From the NCBI GenBank assembly GCA_937949525.1, contig CALEDT010000003.1, positions 50,689 to 114,688 on the forward strand: a DNA stretch of 64,000 bases, read 5' to 3'. This DNA is from an uncultured Burkholderiales bacterium (GTDB lineage: Bacteria > Pseudomonadota > Gammaproteobacteria > Burkholderiales > Thiobacillaceae). Shown here piece after piece: positions 10,140 through 21,966 of this stretch; within the stretch, counting starts at the first letter, position 1; each line of letters starts with the position of its first letter. The notes beneath the pieces were generated by a model that had not been told where the DNA came from, did not search any database, and saw nothing but the letters and a program-made list of their open reading frames with translations. Both the position numbers and the translations under genes were made by a program.

Positions 10140-10211
10140 CCGTCCGCGACCGTCGTGCCGTCCGCGACCGTCGTGCCGTCCGCGACCGTCGTGCCGTCCG
10201 CGACCGTCGTG
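10140..10211. repeat. Four perfect tandem copies of an 18-bp unit
   Basis: The unit CCGTCCGCGACCGTCGTG occurs four times head to tail without mismatch, from 10140 to 10211, followed by a partial CCG. It lies in the 161-bp gap between divergent pepA (start 10105) and lptF (start 10267), so inside or next to the promoters of both. No protein reading is credible. The perfect copies suggest recent expansion by slippage. Confidence 0.95.
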
Positions 10212-10266
10212 CCGCCGCGCAGCGGCGCGTCGATTATCGATAGTCGGCGCGCGCCTCGTCAAAGTC

Positions 10267-11337
10267 ATGTCCCGGTTCGAACGCGCCATGGGGCGGGAGA
10301 TGGTCGTCAATGCCAGCGTGGCGCTGGTGGCGCTGACCGCGATATTCGCGGTGGTCATGCTGGTGCGTGTGCTCGGACGCGCGGCCATCGGCGATTTCGG
10401 GCTCGACGCGGTGTTGCCGCTGCTCGGCTTCCGCGTCATGGTGTTGTTGCCGGTGCTGTCGTCGCTGGCGCTGTTCGTCGGCGTGTACATGACGCTGACG
10501 CGCTGGTGGCGCGACAGCGAGGCGGTGATCTGGATGAACGGTGGCATCGGTCCGTGGGGCTGGGCGCGCGCGGTGCTGATGTTCGCGGTGCCGGTGGTGC
10601 TGCTGATCGCTTTGATCAGCTTGGAACTGGCGCCGCGCGCGGCGGCGCGCGAGTCGCTGTACCGCCAAACCCTGGATCTGCGCGATCAGGTCTCCAGTCT
10701 GGCCGCGGGGGTGTTTTCCGAGGATGCCCAGGGCAGGCGCGTGTTGTTCGTGGAGAGTCTGTCCGAAGACGAGCAGCGCGTCGGCAACGTGTTCGTGCAC
10801 ACCCAGGATCGCGGCCGCATCGGCGTCACCCTGGCGCGGCAGGGGCACATCGAACTGGCGGACAACGGCGATACCTTTCTGGTACTGCACCAGGGGCGGC
10901 GTTACGAGGGGCTGCCGGGCGACGCCGACCTGTGGGCGGCGACCTTCACCCGTTATGGCGTGCGCATCCCGCCGCAGGTGGTCGCCGAACGGGCACCCGA
11001 ACCCCGTGCGCTTGGCGTCAAACGCCTGCTCGCCGAGCCGGATCCCAGGCACCTGGCGGAGTGGGGTAAACGCATCAGCGTGCCGATCTCGGCGCTGCTG
11101 CTGTGCCTGCTGGCGGTGCCGCTCAGTTATGTCAATCCGCGCGCGGGGCGCTCGCTCAACGTGGTGTTCGCCATCCTGCTGTTCATGACCTACAACAACG
11201 TCATCGGCCTGACCGAGGGTTGGGTGGCGCGCGGCGAATTGAGCCTGACGCAGGGGCTGCTGGCGACGCACGGCGCAGTGCTGGGCCTGCTCGCGTGGAT
11301 GTTCTGGCGGCGCTTCCACACGTTGCCGGCGCGATGA
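10267..11337 (+). CDS. lptF: LPS export ABC transporter permease LptF
   Basis: A 356-aa inner-membrane permease of the LptB2FG transporter that extracts lipopolysaccharide and passes it to LptC-LptA-LptDE. Hydrophobic segments lie near the N-terminus (about 15-35, 50-75 and 95-118), then a periplasmic beta-jellyroll domain (about 120-260), then three C-terminal helices. The ATG at 10267 gives MSRFERAMGREMV, matching family starts; no good ribosome site is visible. The stop overlaps the lptG start (ATGA). The LptE partner is encoded at 33538-34035. Confidence 0.95.
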   Translation: MSRFERAMGREMVVNASVALVALTAIFAVVMLVRVLGRAAIGDFGLDAVLPLLGFRVMVLLPVLSSLALFVGVYMTLTRWWRDSEAVIWMNGGIGPWGWARAVLMFAVPVVLLIALISLELAPRAAARESLYRQTLDLRDQVSSLAAGVFSEDAQGRRVLFVESLSEDEQRVGNVFVHTQDRGRIGVTLARQGHIELADNGDTFLVLHQGRRYEGLPGDADLWAATFTRYGVRIPPQVVAERAPEPRALGVKRLLAEPDPRHLAEWGKRISVPISALLLCLLAVPLSYVNPRAGRSLNVVFAILLFMTYNNVIGLTEGWVARGELSLTQGLLATHGAVLGLLAWMFWRRFHTLPAR

Positions 11338-12404
11338 GCATCCTGTTCCGTTACCTCGCGCGCGAGATCGTGGGCGCGGCCCTGCTGGCGCTGCTGGCCC
11401 TGGTCGCACTGTTCGCGTTTTTCGACTTCGTCGCCCAGTTGCGCGACACCTATCGGGAAACCTACACGCCCTGGATGGCCGCGTTGTTCGTGCTGCTCAA
11501 CGTCCCCGCGCGTCTGTACGAACTGGTGCCGGTCGCGCTGCTGGTCGGCGGGCTGTTCGCCTGGAACCGACTGGCGCTCGCCTCGGAGTTCAACGTGTTG
11601 CGTGCCGGCGGGCTGTCCACCTGGCGTCTGTCGGCCTGGATGGCCGCGCTTGGTCTGGCGTTCGGCGTGGGCGCCATGTTGTGCGCCGAGTACGTGGTGC
11701 CCGCCGCCGAGCGTCTGGCGCAACAGTTGAAGGTCCGGGCCACCAGTGGCGTGGTGGCGCAATCGTTCCGCACCGGACTGTGGGCCAAGGACGGCGGCGT
11801 GTTCATCAACATTCGCGAGATGACCCCCGACGCGGCCTTGCATGATCTGCGCCTGTACGAGTTCGACGACGCATTCCGCCTGCTGGTCATGCGCCGCGCA
11901 CAGCGGGCCGAATGGGGGCAGGACGGCTGGGTGTTGCACGACGTGGCCGAAACCCGGCTCGATGACGACGCCACGCGTACCGCGCACCTGGATCGGCAGA
12001 TCTGGCGTTCGGCGGTGACACCGGACCTGCTGGCGGTGCTCATGGTGGCGCCGGAACGCATGTCCATTCCGACCCTGCGTGCCTATATCCGTCACCTCGA
12101 CGAAAACCGCCAGGATGCGCAACGTTACCGTATCGCGCTATGGGCCAAGCTGGCCTATCCGGTGGCGGCGCCGGTCATGCTGCTGCTGGCGCTGGCATTC
12201 GCCTATCGACCGCCGCGTGCCGGCGGTACCGGCGGCCGTCTGCTCGCCGGCATCCTGCTCGGTCTGGCCTATCACCTGTTGACCCGGGTTGCCGCGCAGG
12301 TGGCGTTGTTGCAGGGGATGCCCGCCGCGGTCGCGGCGCTGACGCCGATCGTCACGTTCAGCGTGATGGCCGTGGCGGCGCTGTGGTGGCTGGAGCGGCG
12401 CTGA
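11334..12404 (+). CDS. lptG: LPS export ABC transporter permease LptG
   Basis: A 356-aa second permease of the LptB2FG lipopolysaccharide exporter. N-terminal MSILFRYLAREIVGAALLAL starts the first membrane helix. A periplasmic domain (about residues 125-265) and three C-terminal helices follow, mirroring LptF. The ATG overlaps the lptF stop by 4 bp, so the two subunits are probably translated in a coupled way and in equal amounts. Confidence 0.95.
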   Translation: MSILFRYLAREIVGAALLALLALVALFAFFDFVAQLRDTYRETYTPWMAALFVLLNVPARLYELVPVALLVGGLFAWNRLALASEFNVLRAGGLSTWRLSAWMAALGLAFGVGAMLCAEYVVPAAERLAQQLKVRATSGVVAQSFRTGLWAKDGGVFINIREMTPDAALHDLRLYEFDDAFRLLVMRRAQRAEWGQDGWVLHDVAETRLDDDATRTAHLDRQIWRSAVTPDLLAVLMVAPERMSIPTLRAYIRHLDENRQDAQRYRIALWAKLAYPVAAPVMLLLALAFAYRPPRAGGTGGRLLAGILLGLAYHLLTRVAAQVALLQGMPAAVAALTPIVTFSVMAVAALWWLERR

Positions 12405-12422
12405 CGCCGCCGCGTCAGCGCC
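12397..12422. terminator. GC-rich hairpin between convergent lptG and RDD-family gene
   Basis: An 11-bp perfect inverted repeat, GGCGCTGACGC / GCGTCAGCGCC with a CGCC loop, spans the lptG stop codon and the short gap to the convergent gene. No T-run follows on either strand, so it is not a canonical intrinsic terminator. It may stabilise transcript ends or help termination in both directions. Confidence 0.4.
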
Positions 12423-12424
12423 GA

Positions 12425-12856
12425 CTATGCGCGCCAATCGCTGCGTACCAGGCGCGTCCCCGCCAGGTGATCGTGCAGGAACTGGCGATCATCGCGCCAC
12501 AGCGCGACCCACCAGCCCAGGCCGAGCGGCGCCAGAGTCAGGCAGGCGAACAGGAAACGCAACCAAACCTGTCGCTGCGAGGGCATGCCACCATCGGCCG
12601 ATTGCAGCCGTATGCGCCAGGTCTTCATCGCCAGTGTCTGGCCCTTGCGCCAGAACAACGTGAAATAGCCGGCGGCGACCAGCAACAGGTAGATGCGCAG
12701 CACCGCCACGGCCAGTTCGTGTGGCAGCACGAGAGTCAACGCCGCGGCCGGCAGGCCGGCGACCAGCAAAACCGCCAGCAGCAGCAGCGCATCGTAGGCT
12801 GCGCTGAACAGGCGGCGCGGCAGTCCGGGGACCGGGCCGACGGATGGCGGCGTCAA
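12425..12856 (-). CDS. RDD family membrane protein
   Basis: About 143 aa with three hydrophobic segments and the RDD-family layout: GLPRRLFSAAYDALLLLAVL near the N-terminus, then FWRKGQTLAMKTWRIRL and a final WWVALWRDDRQFLHDHLAGT. Some RDD proteins have been linked to ion exchange, but the role here is unknown. No ATG or GTG lies close enough; a TTG at 12856 overlapping the stop of the upstream gene (TTGA) is the likely start, which I hold with moderate confidence. It ends a four-gene sigma factor operon. Confidence 0.8.
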   Translation of the reverse strand: MTPPSVGPVPGLPRRLFSAAYDALLLLAVLLVAGLPAAALTLVLPHELAVAVLRIYLLLVAAGYFTLFWRKGQTLAMKTWRIRLQSADGGMPSQRQVWLRFLFACLTLAPLGLGWWVALWRDDRQFLHDHLAGTRLVRSDWRA

Positions 12857-13230
12857 CGCTTGGGCGCCGGTTCGTCGGTCACCGTCCACAGGCGCTTGAC
12901 CTCCTGCTGTTGATGCGTCGGCAGCTCGCGCAGCTTGCGATAGTTCTCGCGCGCGATCTCGCGCTGCTCGCGCGTCAACTGCGTCCACGGGCGCAGGCGT
13001 GAGTAGAACACTTCCTGCTGCTGCGGGGTCAGACGCGCGAACTCCTTGGCGATGCGGCGCAGTTTGAGGCGCTGGTCGGCGGGAAGATGGTCCCAATCAT
13101 AGGCGATGGGCGCCAGCGCGGTACGTTCCGCCACCGTCAGTTGCTGCCAGGACGGCGCGTCTTCCGCACGCGCCGGACCGAGGCAGCAAACCACCAGCAT
13201 CAGGATCAGCGCCGATAGCCTTTGAGCCAT
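12853..13230 (-). CDS. DUF3106 secreted helical protein
   Basis: A 125-aa protein with a signal peptide (about 1-22, ending ARA-EDAPSWQQL). The rest is charged and helical with repeated motifs of the type LTxxQQE or LTREQRE, as in DUF3106. Function is unknown; the periplasmic location is inferred from the signal peptide. It overlaps the end of the DUF3619 gene by 25 bp and the start of the RDD gene by 4 bp. By position it could be a periplasmic sensor or effector of the sigma factor encoded upstream. Confidence 0.8.
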   Translation of the reverse strand: MAQRLSALILMLVVCCLGPARAEDAPSWQQLTVAERTALAPIAYDWDHLPADQRLKLRRIAKEFARLTPQQQEVFYSRLRPWTQLTREQREIARENYRKLRELPTHQQQEVKRLWTVTDEPAPKR

Positions 13231-13556
13231 AAACCGAAGATGCGATCGGCGTAGATGGCTGGCGGCAGTTCCCCGGTCAACAGCGACAGGTCGGTTTCCA
13301 CAACGCGCGCCAGCTCCGCCTGACGTGCCTGCTGCCAGCCCGCGAACGCCAGCACCACGAGCAGCGCCAGTGCGACGGCGGCACGGCGCGGTTGCACCCA
13401 GGCCAGCACACCCGGGTGATGCCGCAGCCGGGGTTGGCCACGGTCGAGCGCGCTGTGACGCAGCGCACTCAAACGCGCCACGGTGGCGCCATCCAGGTCG
13501 CGCGCCCCTTCATCCAGGGCGCGGCGCACGTAAGCGATGATTTCCTGCTCGTTCAT
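13206..13556 (-). CDS. DUF3619 single-pass membrane protein, candidate anti-sigma factor
   Basis: A 116-aa protein with a charged cytoplasmic N-terminal half (about residues 1-55), one membrane helix (about 59-75) and a short periplasmic tail. This is the layout of small anti-sigma factors. Its ATG overlaps the stop of the sigma factor gene (ATGA), the usual coupling of a sigma factor and its inhibitor. DUF3619 has no established function that I know of; anti-sigma activity is inference from topology and position. Confidence 0.75.
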   Translation of the reverse strand: MNEQEIIAYVRRALDEGARDLDGATVARLSALRHSALDRGQPRLRHHPGVLAWVQPRRAAVALALLVVLAFAGWQQARQAELARVVETDLSLLTGELPPAIYADRIFGLWLKGYRR

Positions 13557-14116
13557 GGCGTGACACCTTTGTCTCTCAACCAGGTTGCCAGTGCGGCAAC
13601 CGCCCGAAAACAGTGGGTTTTCACGCTGCCTTGGCTGCATCCCATGGCTTTGGCGGTCTCCGCGACATCCAGTTCCTCCCAATAACGTAACAGAAACGCC
13701 TGACGTTGACGTGCCGGCAGGGTGGCGAGGGCCTGTTCGATCAGCGCCAGATGCTCGTTGCCCACGCTGCGTTGTTCTGGGTTTTCGCGCGCGGGGGCTT
13801 CCATGGCCCCGGCCACCGACTCCAGGGTCTCGGCATGTTCGTCATCCTTGTCGCGCAGCGGCGACACCAGCCTCACCCAGAAATCGCGCACTTTGCTGCG
13901 GCGGAAATGGTCGTGTATCGCATTCTGCAGGATGCGCTGAAACAGGGGCGGCAGTTCCTCGGCGGGGCGGTCACCGTAACGCTCCACCAGTTTCATCATG
14001 GCATTCTGGACGACGTCCAGCGCGCTGTGGTGGTCCTGGACGGCATATACCGCCTGCTTGAAGGCGCGTCGCTCGACGCCGGCAAGGAACGTGTCGATTT
14101 CCCGGGTGGTGGCCAC
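13553..14116 (-). CDS. ECF-type RNA polymerase sigma factor
   Basis: About 187 aa with sigma-70 region 2 (around [18 protein letters not shown] and the helix after it) and region 4 ([18 protein letters not shown] then [15 protein letters not shown], a helix-turn-helix). The GTG at 14116 is the most plausible start, giving [19 protein letters not shown]; longer readings run into the rplU promoter. It heads an operon with DUF3619, DUF3106 and RDD genes and is divergent from rplU. It is distinct from the rpoE at 6299-6898, so the organism has at least two ECF sigma factors. Confidence 0.88.
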   Translation of the reverse strand: MATTREIDTFLAGVERRAFKQAVYAVQDHHSALDVVQNAMMKLVERYGDRPAEELPPLFQRILQNAIHDHFRRSKVRDFWVRLVSPLRDKDDEHAETLESVAGAMEAPARENPEQRSVGNEHLALIEQALATLPARQRQAFLLRYWEELDVAETAKAMGCSQGSVKTHCFRAVAALATWLRDKGVTP

Positions 14117-14194
14117 GTGGACTGAGGCGAACGATCGTGACGGTGTTGCGACGATAGCACCGTTCTTGCGGCCGCGTGTTCGCACTCCGGCGAT

Positions 14195-14223
14195 TTGCAT
14201 CGGCTGCATGCTTGCTATATCAT
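14195..14223 (+). promoter_or_regulatory. Predicted sigma-70 promoter of rplU-rpmA
   Basis: TTGCAT at 14195-14200, a 17-bp spacer and TATCAT at 14218-14223, about 38 bp before the rplU start. Good spacing and near-consensus hexamers for a ribosomal protein operon. Confidence 0.6.
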
Positions 14224-14261
14224 GCGCCGTTTTCCGGATCGACCCAGTGTTGGAGACAGGC

Positions 14262-14576
14262 ATGTACGCGGTGATCAAGACCGGTGGCAAGCAGTACAAG
14301 GTGGCCGCTGGCGGCAAACTCAAGGTGGAAAGCCTGCCCGTGGAAGTGGGTGGCGAGTTCGAGATCAAGGACGTCCTGATGGTTGCCGACGGCGCCGACA
14401 TCAAGGTTGGCACGCCCGTGCTGGCCGGTGCCTCGGTGCGCGCCACCGTGCTCGCGCATGGCCGCGGCGACAAGGTGATGATCTTCAAGATGCGCCGCCG
14501 CAAGCATTATCGCAAGACCCAGGGGCATCGTCAGAACTACACGGAAATCCGCATCGACGGCATTTCCGTGGCTTGA
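14262..14576 (+). CDS. rplU: 50S ribosomal protein L21
   Basis: A 104-aa large-subunit ribosomal protein, the usual length. It begins [20 protein letters not shown], the family start, and contains [15 protein letters not shown], the basic rRNA-binding segment. The ATG at 14262 has GGAGACAGG upstream. It is followed after 16 bp by rpmA, the conserved L21-L27 pair. Confidence 0.98.
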   Translation: MYAVIKTGGKQYKVAAGGKLKVESLPVEVGGEFEIKDVLMVADGADIKVGTPVLAGASVRATVLAHGRGDKVMIFKMRRRKHYRKTQGHRQNYTEIRIDGISVA

Positions 14577-14592
14577 GCGGGAGTCGGCAGAC

Positions 14593-14862
14593 ATGGCACA
14601 CAAGAAAGCAGGCGGCAGTTCGCGTAACGGCCGCGATTCCGAATCCAAGCGCCTCGGCGTCAAGCGTTACGGCGGTCAGTTCGTGCCCGCCGGCAACATC
14701 CTGGTGCGTCAGCGCGGCACCCAGTTTCATCCCGGTGTCAACGTCGGTGTCGGCAAGGATTACACCTTGTTCGCCAAGGTCGATGGGGTGGTCGAGTTCA
14801 GCGTCAAGGGTGTGCAGCGCCGCCGTACCGTCAGCGTCGTTCCGGTCACGGCCGAGTCCTGA
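14593..14862 (+). CDS. rpmA: 50S ribosomal protein L27
   Basis: An 89-aa ribosomal protein whose N-terminal tail reaches the peptidyl transferase centre. It begins [19 protein letters not shown], directly at the mature-type tail with no N-terminal cleavage extension. [12 protein letters not shown] follows, as expected. It lies between rplU and obgE, the standard rplU-rpmA-obgE order, with an intrinsic terminator after it. Confidence 0.98.
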   Translation: MAHKKAGGSSRNGRDSESKRLGVKRYGGQFVPAGNILVRQRGTQFHPGVNVGVGKDYTLFAKVDGVVEFSVKGVQRRRTVSVVPVTAES

Positions 14863-14888
14863 TCGAGGCCGCGTCACCGGCGCGAGCG

Positions 14889-17115
<2,227 letters not shown>

Positions 17116-17157
17116 CGCTGCGCGCCACGGGGCGGGCCGTTCATGGCCCGTCGGCGC

Positions 17158-18087
17158 TCAGTCCTGCAACGCGCGCGGCAGCGGAAAGTTGACGTTCTCC
17201 TCGACGCCCGCGAGCGGCTGCACCTTGCCCGCGCCCATCGCGCCCAGACGGTCGACGACGCCGCGCACCAGGATCTCCGGCGCCGATGCGCCGGCGGTGA
17301 CGCCCACGCGACGCTTGCCCGCCAGCCAGCTCGACTCGATCTGATCGGCACTGTCGACCATGTAGGCGGAAATGCCGGCCTGTTCGGCCACCTCGCGCAG
17401 CCGGTTGGAATTGGACGAGTTGGGCGAGCCGACCACGATCACCACGTCGCACTCGCGTACCAGTTTCTTCACGGCGTCCTGGCGGTTCTGCGTGGCATAA
17501 CAGATGTCGTCCTTCTTCGGCCCGACGATGGCCGGGAAGCGCGCCTTCAGCGCCTCCACCACGCGCGCGGCGTCGTCCACGGACAGCGTGGTCTGGGTGA
17601 CGTAGGCCAGTCGTTGCGGATCGCGCACCGTCAGCGCAGCCACGTCCTCGGCGTCCTCCACCAAATACATGCCGTCCGGCGACTGTCCCATGGTGCCCTC
17701 CACCTCCGGATGCCCACGATGGCCGATCATGATGATCTCCATGCCGGCCGCGCGCATGCGCCTGACCTCGACGTGCACCTTGGTGACCAGCGGGCAGGTC
17801 GCATCGAACACCTTGAGCCCGCGCGCCTCCGCCTCGCGCCGCACCGCCAGCGGCACGCCGTGCGCGCTGTAGATCAGTGTGGCACCGGCCGGCACGTCGG
17901 CCAGGTCCTCGATGAAGATCGCACCCTTGGCCTTGAGGTCGTCCACCACGTAACGGTTGTGGACCACTTCGTGGCGCACGTAGATGGGGGCGCCGAACTG
18001 ATGCAGCGCGCGTTCGACGATGGCGATGGCGCGGTCGACGCCGGCACAGAAGCCGCGGGGATTGGCGAGCAGGATGGTGTTGGGCAT
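17158..18087 (-). CDS. ispH: 4-hydroxy-3-methylbut-2-enyl diphosphate reductase
   Basis: A 309-aa iron-sulfur enzyme for the last step of the MEP isoprenoid pathway, producing IPP and DMAPP. The three cluster cysteines lie in [12 protein letters not shown] (C13), [12 protein letters not shown] and [11 protein letters not shown]. The [10 protein letters not shown] substrate-binding segment is also present. It is the last gene of the ribF-ileS-lspA-fkpB-ispH series, the conserved gammaproteobacterial order. Confidence 0.97.
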   Translation of the reverse strand: MPNTILLANPRGFCAGVDRAIAIVERALHQFGAPIYVRHEVVHNRYVVDDLKAKGAIFIEDLADVPAGATLIYSAHGVPLAVRREAEARGLKVFDATCPLVTKVHVEVRRMRAAGMEIIMIGHRGHPEVEGTMGQSPDGMYLVEDAEDVAALTVRDPQRLAYVTQTTLSVDDAARVVEALKARFPAIVGPKKDDICYATQNRQDAVKKLVRECDVVIVVGSPNSSNSNRLREVAEQAGISAYMVDSADQIESSWLAGKRRVGVTAGASAPEILVRGVVDRLGAMGAGKVQPLAGVEENVNFPLPRALQD

Positions 18088-18132
18088 GAAGCGGTGGCGA
18101 GTGGCAAGGGGTAGCGCGGATTCTGCAACAGG

Positions 18133-18573
18133 CTAGGCGTCACCCGCCACCCGTTGCAGCACCTCGACTTCGAACGTCACTGGCAGGCCCGCCAGCGGGT
18201 GGTTGAAGTCGACGCGCACCTGGTCGCCATCCAGCGCGCGGACCACGCCGTACAGTGCCTGACCGTTGGGCAGCGTGAACGGCACCTGATCGCCCAGAGC
18301 CAGGTCGTCCGCATCGGGGAAATCGGCGCGTGGCAGCGTGTGCAGCAGTTGCTCGTCACGGCTGCCGAAGGCCGCGCCGGGCTCCAGATCGAACACCCGG
18401 TGTTCGCCGACCGCCAGTTGCAGCAGCAGCGACTCCAAGCGCGGATCGATGTCGCTGTGGCCGAGCGTGAAGGTCTCCGGCGCATCGGCGAAGGTGTCGA
18501 CCACCGGCTCGCCGTTGCAGGTCAGGCGGTAGTGCAGGGTGACGCGATCACCCAGCCGTAATGGTGTGCTCAT
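18133..18573 (-). CDS. fkpB: FKBP-type peptidyl-prolyl isomerase (SlpA-like)
   Basis: A 146-aa FKBP/SlyD-family isomerase. FKBP strands start at LGDRVTLHYRLTCNGEPVVDTF, the inserted IF-like flap lies in the middle, and FNHPLAGLPVTFEVEV closes the fold. It lies between lspA and ispH as in E. coli. Its ATG overlaps the lspA stop by 4 bp. Cytoplasmic folding helper. Confidence 0.93.
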   Translation of the reverse strand: MSTPLRLGDRVTLHYRLTCNGEPVVDTFADAPETFTLGHSDIDPRLESLLLQLAVGEHRVFDLEPGAAFGSRDEQLLHTLPRADFPDADDLALGDQVPFTLPNGQALYGVVRALDGDQVRVDFNHPLAGLPVTFEVEVLQRVAGDA

Positions 18574-19067
18574 GCGCGCGTGTCCACATGCGGATTGCGA
18601 AAACCGTCCCAGATCAACAGGGCGGCGCCGACGGTAATGGCGGAATCGGCCACGTTGAACGCGGGCCAGTGCCAGCCGGCGACGTGGAAGTCGAGGAAAT
18701 CGACCACGTGGCCGTACAGCGCGCGGTCGATCACGTTGCCGACGGCGCCGCCCAGGATCAGCGCCAATGCCAGGTTGAAGGTTTTGCGCCCGCCGCTGCG
18801 GCGCATCAGGTACAGGATCACCACGCTGGCGATCAGCGCGATGGCGATGAAGAAACCGCGTTGCCAGCCCGGCTGGTCCGCGAACAGACTGAACGCAGCG
18901 CCGGGGTTGACCACATGCACCAGGTTGAAGAACGGCGCCAGCACGACCACTTCGTGCCTTGCCAGCATGGCCATGACCATCACCTTGGTGAACTGGTCCA
19001 AGGCCAGTACCGCCAGCGACAGCCACAGCCAGCGGTAACCATGCCCGCGGTCGTCCAGTTCAGGCAT
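18570..19067 (-). CDS. lspA: Lipoprotein signal peptidase (signal peptidase II)
   Basis: A 165-aa inner-membrane aspartyl protease that cleaves prolipoproteins after lipidation. Four hydrophobic segments are visible. The conserved boxes are [30 protein letters not shown] (first catalytic aspartate) and FNVADSAIT (second). The ATG at 19067 overlaps the end of ileS by 8 bp, as is typical. In this window its substrates would include LptE and the lipoprotein at 37406-37765. Confidence 0.96.
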   Translation of the reverse strand: MPELDDRGHGYRWLWLSLAVLALDQFTKVMVMAMLARHEVVVLAPFFNLVHVVNPGAAFSLFADQPGWQRGFFIAIALIASVVILYLMRRSGGRKTFNLALALILGGAVGNVIDRALYGHVVDFLDFHVAGWHWPAFNVADSAITVGAALLIWDGFRNPHVDTRA

Positions 19068-21861
19068 GCGCGCGTGCCTCGCCGTCGCCGTACAGATTGC
19101 TGACGCAGCGCCCGCACAGACCCGGGTGATCCGGGTCCGCGCCGACATCGGCACGGTAGTGCCAGCAGCGTTCGCACTTGGCATGCGCGCTGGCCCGTAC
19201 CTCGACGCGGGTCTCGCCGGTGCCGCGCTGCACGCGCGCGGCGGAGGTGATCAGCACGAAGCGCAGGTCGTCGCCCAGGCCGGCGAGCAGATCGAAGTCC
19301 GTGCCATCCGCGTGCAGTGTCACCTCGGCCTGCAGCGACGAGCCGACCTCGCCGGTCACGCGCAGTTCCTCGATGCGCTTGGTCACCAGCGCGCGCAATT
19401 CGCGCAGCCGGCGCCAGCGTGCCAGCAGGTCGTCGGCGTCGGCCGGCCGCGGCGGTTCGTGCCAGAGGCTCAGGAACACGCTGTCGGACTGGCATTGCTG
19501 CACCCAGATCTCCTCGGCGGTGAACGACAGGATGGGCGCGAACAGCCGCGTCAGCGTATGCAGGATGTGCCACAGGGTGGTCTGCGCCGCCCGGCGCGGG
19601 CGCGAGTCGGCGCCGGTGGTGTACAGCCGGTCCTTGAGCACGTCCAGATAGAAGGCGCCCAGGTCTTCCGAACAGAACGTGGTGAGGCGCTGCACCGCAG
19701 TGTGGAAGCTGTAGCGGCGGTAGTCGGCCAGCACCTCGTCCTGCATGGCGCGCGTCAGCGCCAGCGCGTAGCGGTCGATCTCCAGCAGCGCATCGGTGGC
19801 CACGCCATGACGGGCCGGATCGAAGTCGGCGGTGTTGGCGAGCAGGAAACGCAGGGTGTTGCGGATGCGCCGGTAGCTTTCCACCACGCGCTTCAGGATC
19901 TCGTCGGAGATGGTCAGCTCGCCGGAATAGTCGGTGCTCGCCACCCACAGCCGCAGGATGTCGGCGCCGTAGGTATCCATCACCTTCTGCGGCGCGATGA
20001 CGTTACCCCGGGACTTGGACATCTTGTGGCCCTTGGCATCGACCACGAAACCGTGCGTCAGCAGCGCGCGGTACGGTGCGTGGCCGTCGCTGGCACAGCC
20101 GGTCAGCAGGGACGACTGGAACCAGCCGCGATGCTGGTCAGAGCCTTCCAGGTAGAGATCGGCCGGATGCGCCAGGCCCTCGCGCTCTTTCAGCAGGCAG
20201 GCGTGGGTGACGCCGGAATCGAACCAGACGTCGAGTGTGTCGCCAGCTTTCTCGTAGTCGTCCGCCTCGTCGCCGAGCAGTTCACGCGGATCGAGGCCGA
20301 ACCATGCCTCGATGCCCTGTGTCTCGACGCGACGGGCGACTTCGGCCAGCAGTTCCTGGCTGCGCGGATGCAGTTCGCCGCTCTGCCGGTGCATGAAGAA
20401 CGCGATCGGTACGCCCCAGTTGCGCTGGCGTGAGACACACCAGTCCGGCCGGTTCTGCATCATCGCCTTCAGGCGTGCGCGCCCCCAGGCCGGAAAGAAC
20501 TCGGTGTCGTCGACCGCGTGCATCGCCAGCTCGCGCAGGGTTCCACCTTCGCCCCCGAGCGCTTGCGAACCGGTGCGGGGGGACAGTTCGCGGTCCATGC
20601 CGATGAACCATTGGCGCGTGGCGCGAAAGATGATCGGCGTCTTGTGTCGCCAGCAGTGCGGGTAACTGTGGCGGATGACCTCCTGCGCCAGCAGGCGGCC
20701 GCTGTCGCCGAGCGTCTGCACCACGGTCTTGTTGGCGGTCCACACGCTCTGGCCGCCGACCAGCGGGGTATCGGCGTAGAACGTGCCGTCGCCCGCCACC
20801 GGATTGGCCACCTCCAGGCCATATTTCAGGCCGGCCACATAGTCGTCATGGCCATGCCCCGGCGCGATGTGCACCAGGCCGACGCCGGTATCGGTGCTGA
20901 CGAAGTCGGCCAGGATCACCGGCACCCGGCGCGGGTAGAACGGGTGTTCCAGTGACAGCCCCTCCAGCGCGCTGCCGTCCACCTGCGCGATGGTCTCCAC
21001 GGTCTCGAAGCCGTAACGCCGGATCGCCGTCTCGGCCAGATCGCGCGCTAGGATCAACAGACCCTTGGGCGTGCGCACCAGGTCGTAGCGCAGCGTCGGG
21101 TGCACTGCCACGGCCTGGTTGGCCGGTAGCGTCCAAGGCGTCGTCGTCCAGATCACGGCATAGGTCGGGCAATCGGCATCCGCCGGCAGGCCCAGGCGGC
21201 GCGCCAGGTCGGCACAGTCGGCCACCGGGAAGGCGACGTCGATGGCCGGCGAGGTCTTGTCCTCGTATTCCACTTCCGCCTCGGCCAGCGCCGAGCCGCA
21301 GTCCACGCACCAGTGCACCGGCTTGGCACCCAGGTACAGATGGCCGTTGGCCTGTATCCGCCCCAGTTCGCGGATGATGTCCGCCTCGAAGCGGTAATCC
21401 ATGGTCAGGTAAGGGTGGTCCCAGTCGCCCAACACGCCCAGGCGGATGAAATCGGCTTTCTGCCGTTCCACCTGGCTGGCGGCATAGGCGCGGCACAGTT
21501 CGCGGAAACGCGCGGGCGGGATGTTCTTGCCGTGGGTCTTCTCCACCACCAGTTCGATCGGCAGGCCGTGGCAATCCCAGCCCGGCACGTAGGGGGCATC
21601 GAAGCCGTCGAGCGTCTTGCTCTTGACGATGATGTCCTTGAGGATCTTGTTCACCGCGTGGCCGATGTGGATGTCACCGTTGGCGTAGGGCGGGCCGTCA
21701 TGCAGGATGAACTTGGGGCGGCCGGCGGCGGCGACGCGGATTTGTTCGTACACCTTCTTCTCGCGCCACTGCGCGACCCAGCCCGGCTCGCGCCGGGCCA
21801 GGTCGCCGCGCATCGGGAAGGGGGTGTCGGGAAGGTTGAGGGTGTCTTTGTAGTCGGGCAT
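19060..21861 (-). CDS. ileS: Isoleucyl-tRNA synthetase
   Basis: A 933-aa class I synthetase. The HIGH motif is in [14 protein letters not shown] (about residues 57-70), and the KMSKS loop in [13 protein letters not shown]. An editing domain lies between them. A C-terminal zinc knuckle is formed by CERCWHYR and CGRCVSN. The ATG at 21861 ([19 protein letters not shown]) aligns with E. coli IleS; a TTG 14 codons upstream is rejected. It overlaps lspA by 8 bp. Confidence 0.97.
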   Translation of the reverse strand: MPDYKDTLNLPDTPFPMRGDLARREPGWVAQWREKKVYEQIRVAAAGRPKFILHDGPPYANGDIHIGHAVNKILKDIIVKSKTLDGFDAPYVPGWDCHGLPIELVVEKTHGKNIPPARFRELCRAYAASQVERQKADFIRLGVLGDWDHPYLTMDYRFEADIIRELGRIQANGHLYLGAKPVHWCVDCGSALAEAEVEYEDKTSPAIDVAFPVADCADLARRLGLPADADCPTYAVIWTTTPWTLPANQAVAVHPTLRYDLVRTPKGLLILARDLAETAIRRYGFETVETIAQVDGSALEGLSLEHPFYPRRVPVILADFVSTDTGVGLVHIAPGHGHDDYVAGLKYGLEVANPVAGDGTFYADTPLVGGQSVWTANKTVVQTLGDSGRLLAQEVIRHSYPHCWRHKTPIIFRATRQWFIGMDRELSPRTGSQALGGEGGTLRELAMHAVDDTEFFPAWGRARLKAMMQNRPDWCVSRQRNWGVPIAFFMHRQSGELHPRSQELLAEVARRVETQGIEAWFGLDPRELLGDEADDYEKAGDTLDVWFDSGVTHACLLKEREGLAHPADLYLEGSDQHRGWFQSSLLTGCASDGHAPYRALLTHGFVVDAKGHKMSKSRGNVIAPQKVMDTYGADILRLWVASTDYSGELTISDEILKRVVESYRRIRNTLRFLLANTADFDPARHGVATDALLEIDRYALALTRAMQDEVLADYRRYSFHTAVQRLTTFCSEDLGAFYLDVLKDRLYTTGADSRPRRAAQTTLWHILHTLTRLFAPILSFTAEEIWVQQCQSDSVFLSLWHEPPRPADADDLLARWRRLRELRALVTKRIEELRVTGEVGSSLQAEVTLHADGTDFDLLAGLGDDLRFVLITSAARVQRGTGETRVEVRASAHAKCERCWHYRADVGADPDHPGLCGRCVSNLYGDGEARAHA

Positions 21862-21966
21862 TTTTCCGGTGTGTTTGCCTGAGTGTTGCGGCTGCCAGTT
21901 CAACGTGTCGCGCCAGGCCGCCGAGGGTCCGTACTGCGTGCGCAGGGGGCGTCGGGGTCCGCGGGT

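Noticed and set aside
9937..10266. A long plus-strand reading frame that would extend LptF upstream through the tandem repeat as a repetitive Arg/Pro/Ser/Cys tract.
   Set aside because: The extension is antisense to the pepA start, is low complexity because of the 18-bp repeat, and LptF homologues start at the chosen ATG.
17128..17152. A GGGCC-rich palindrome between convergent proB and ispH as a terminator.
   Set aside because: The stem is only about 6 bp and no T-run follows on either strand.
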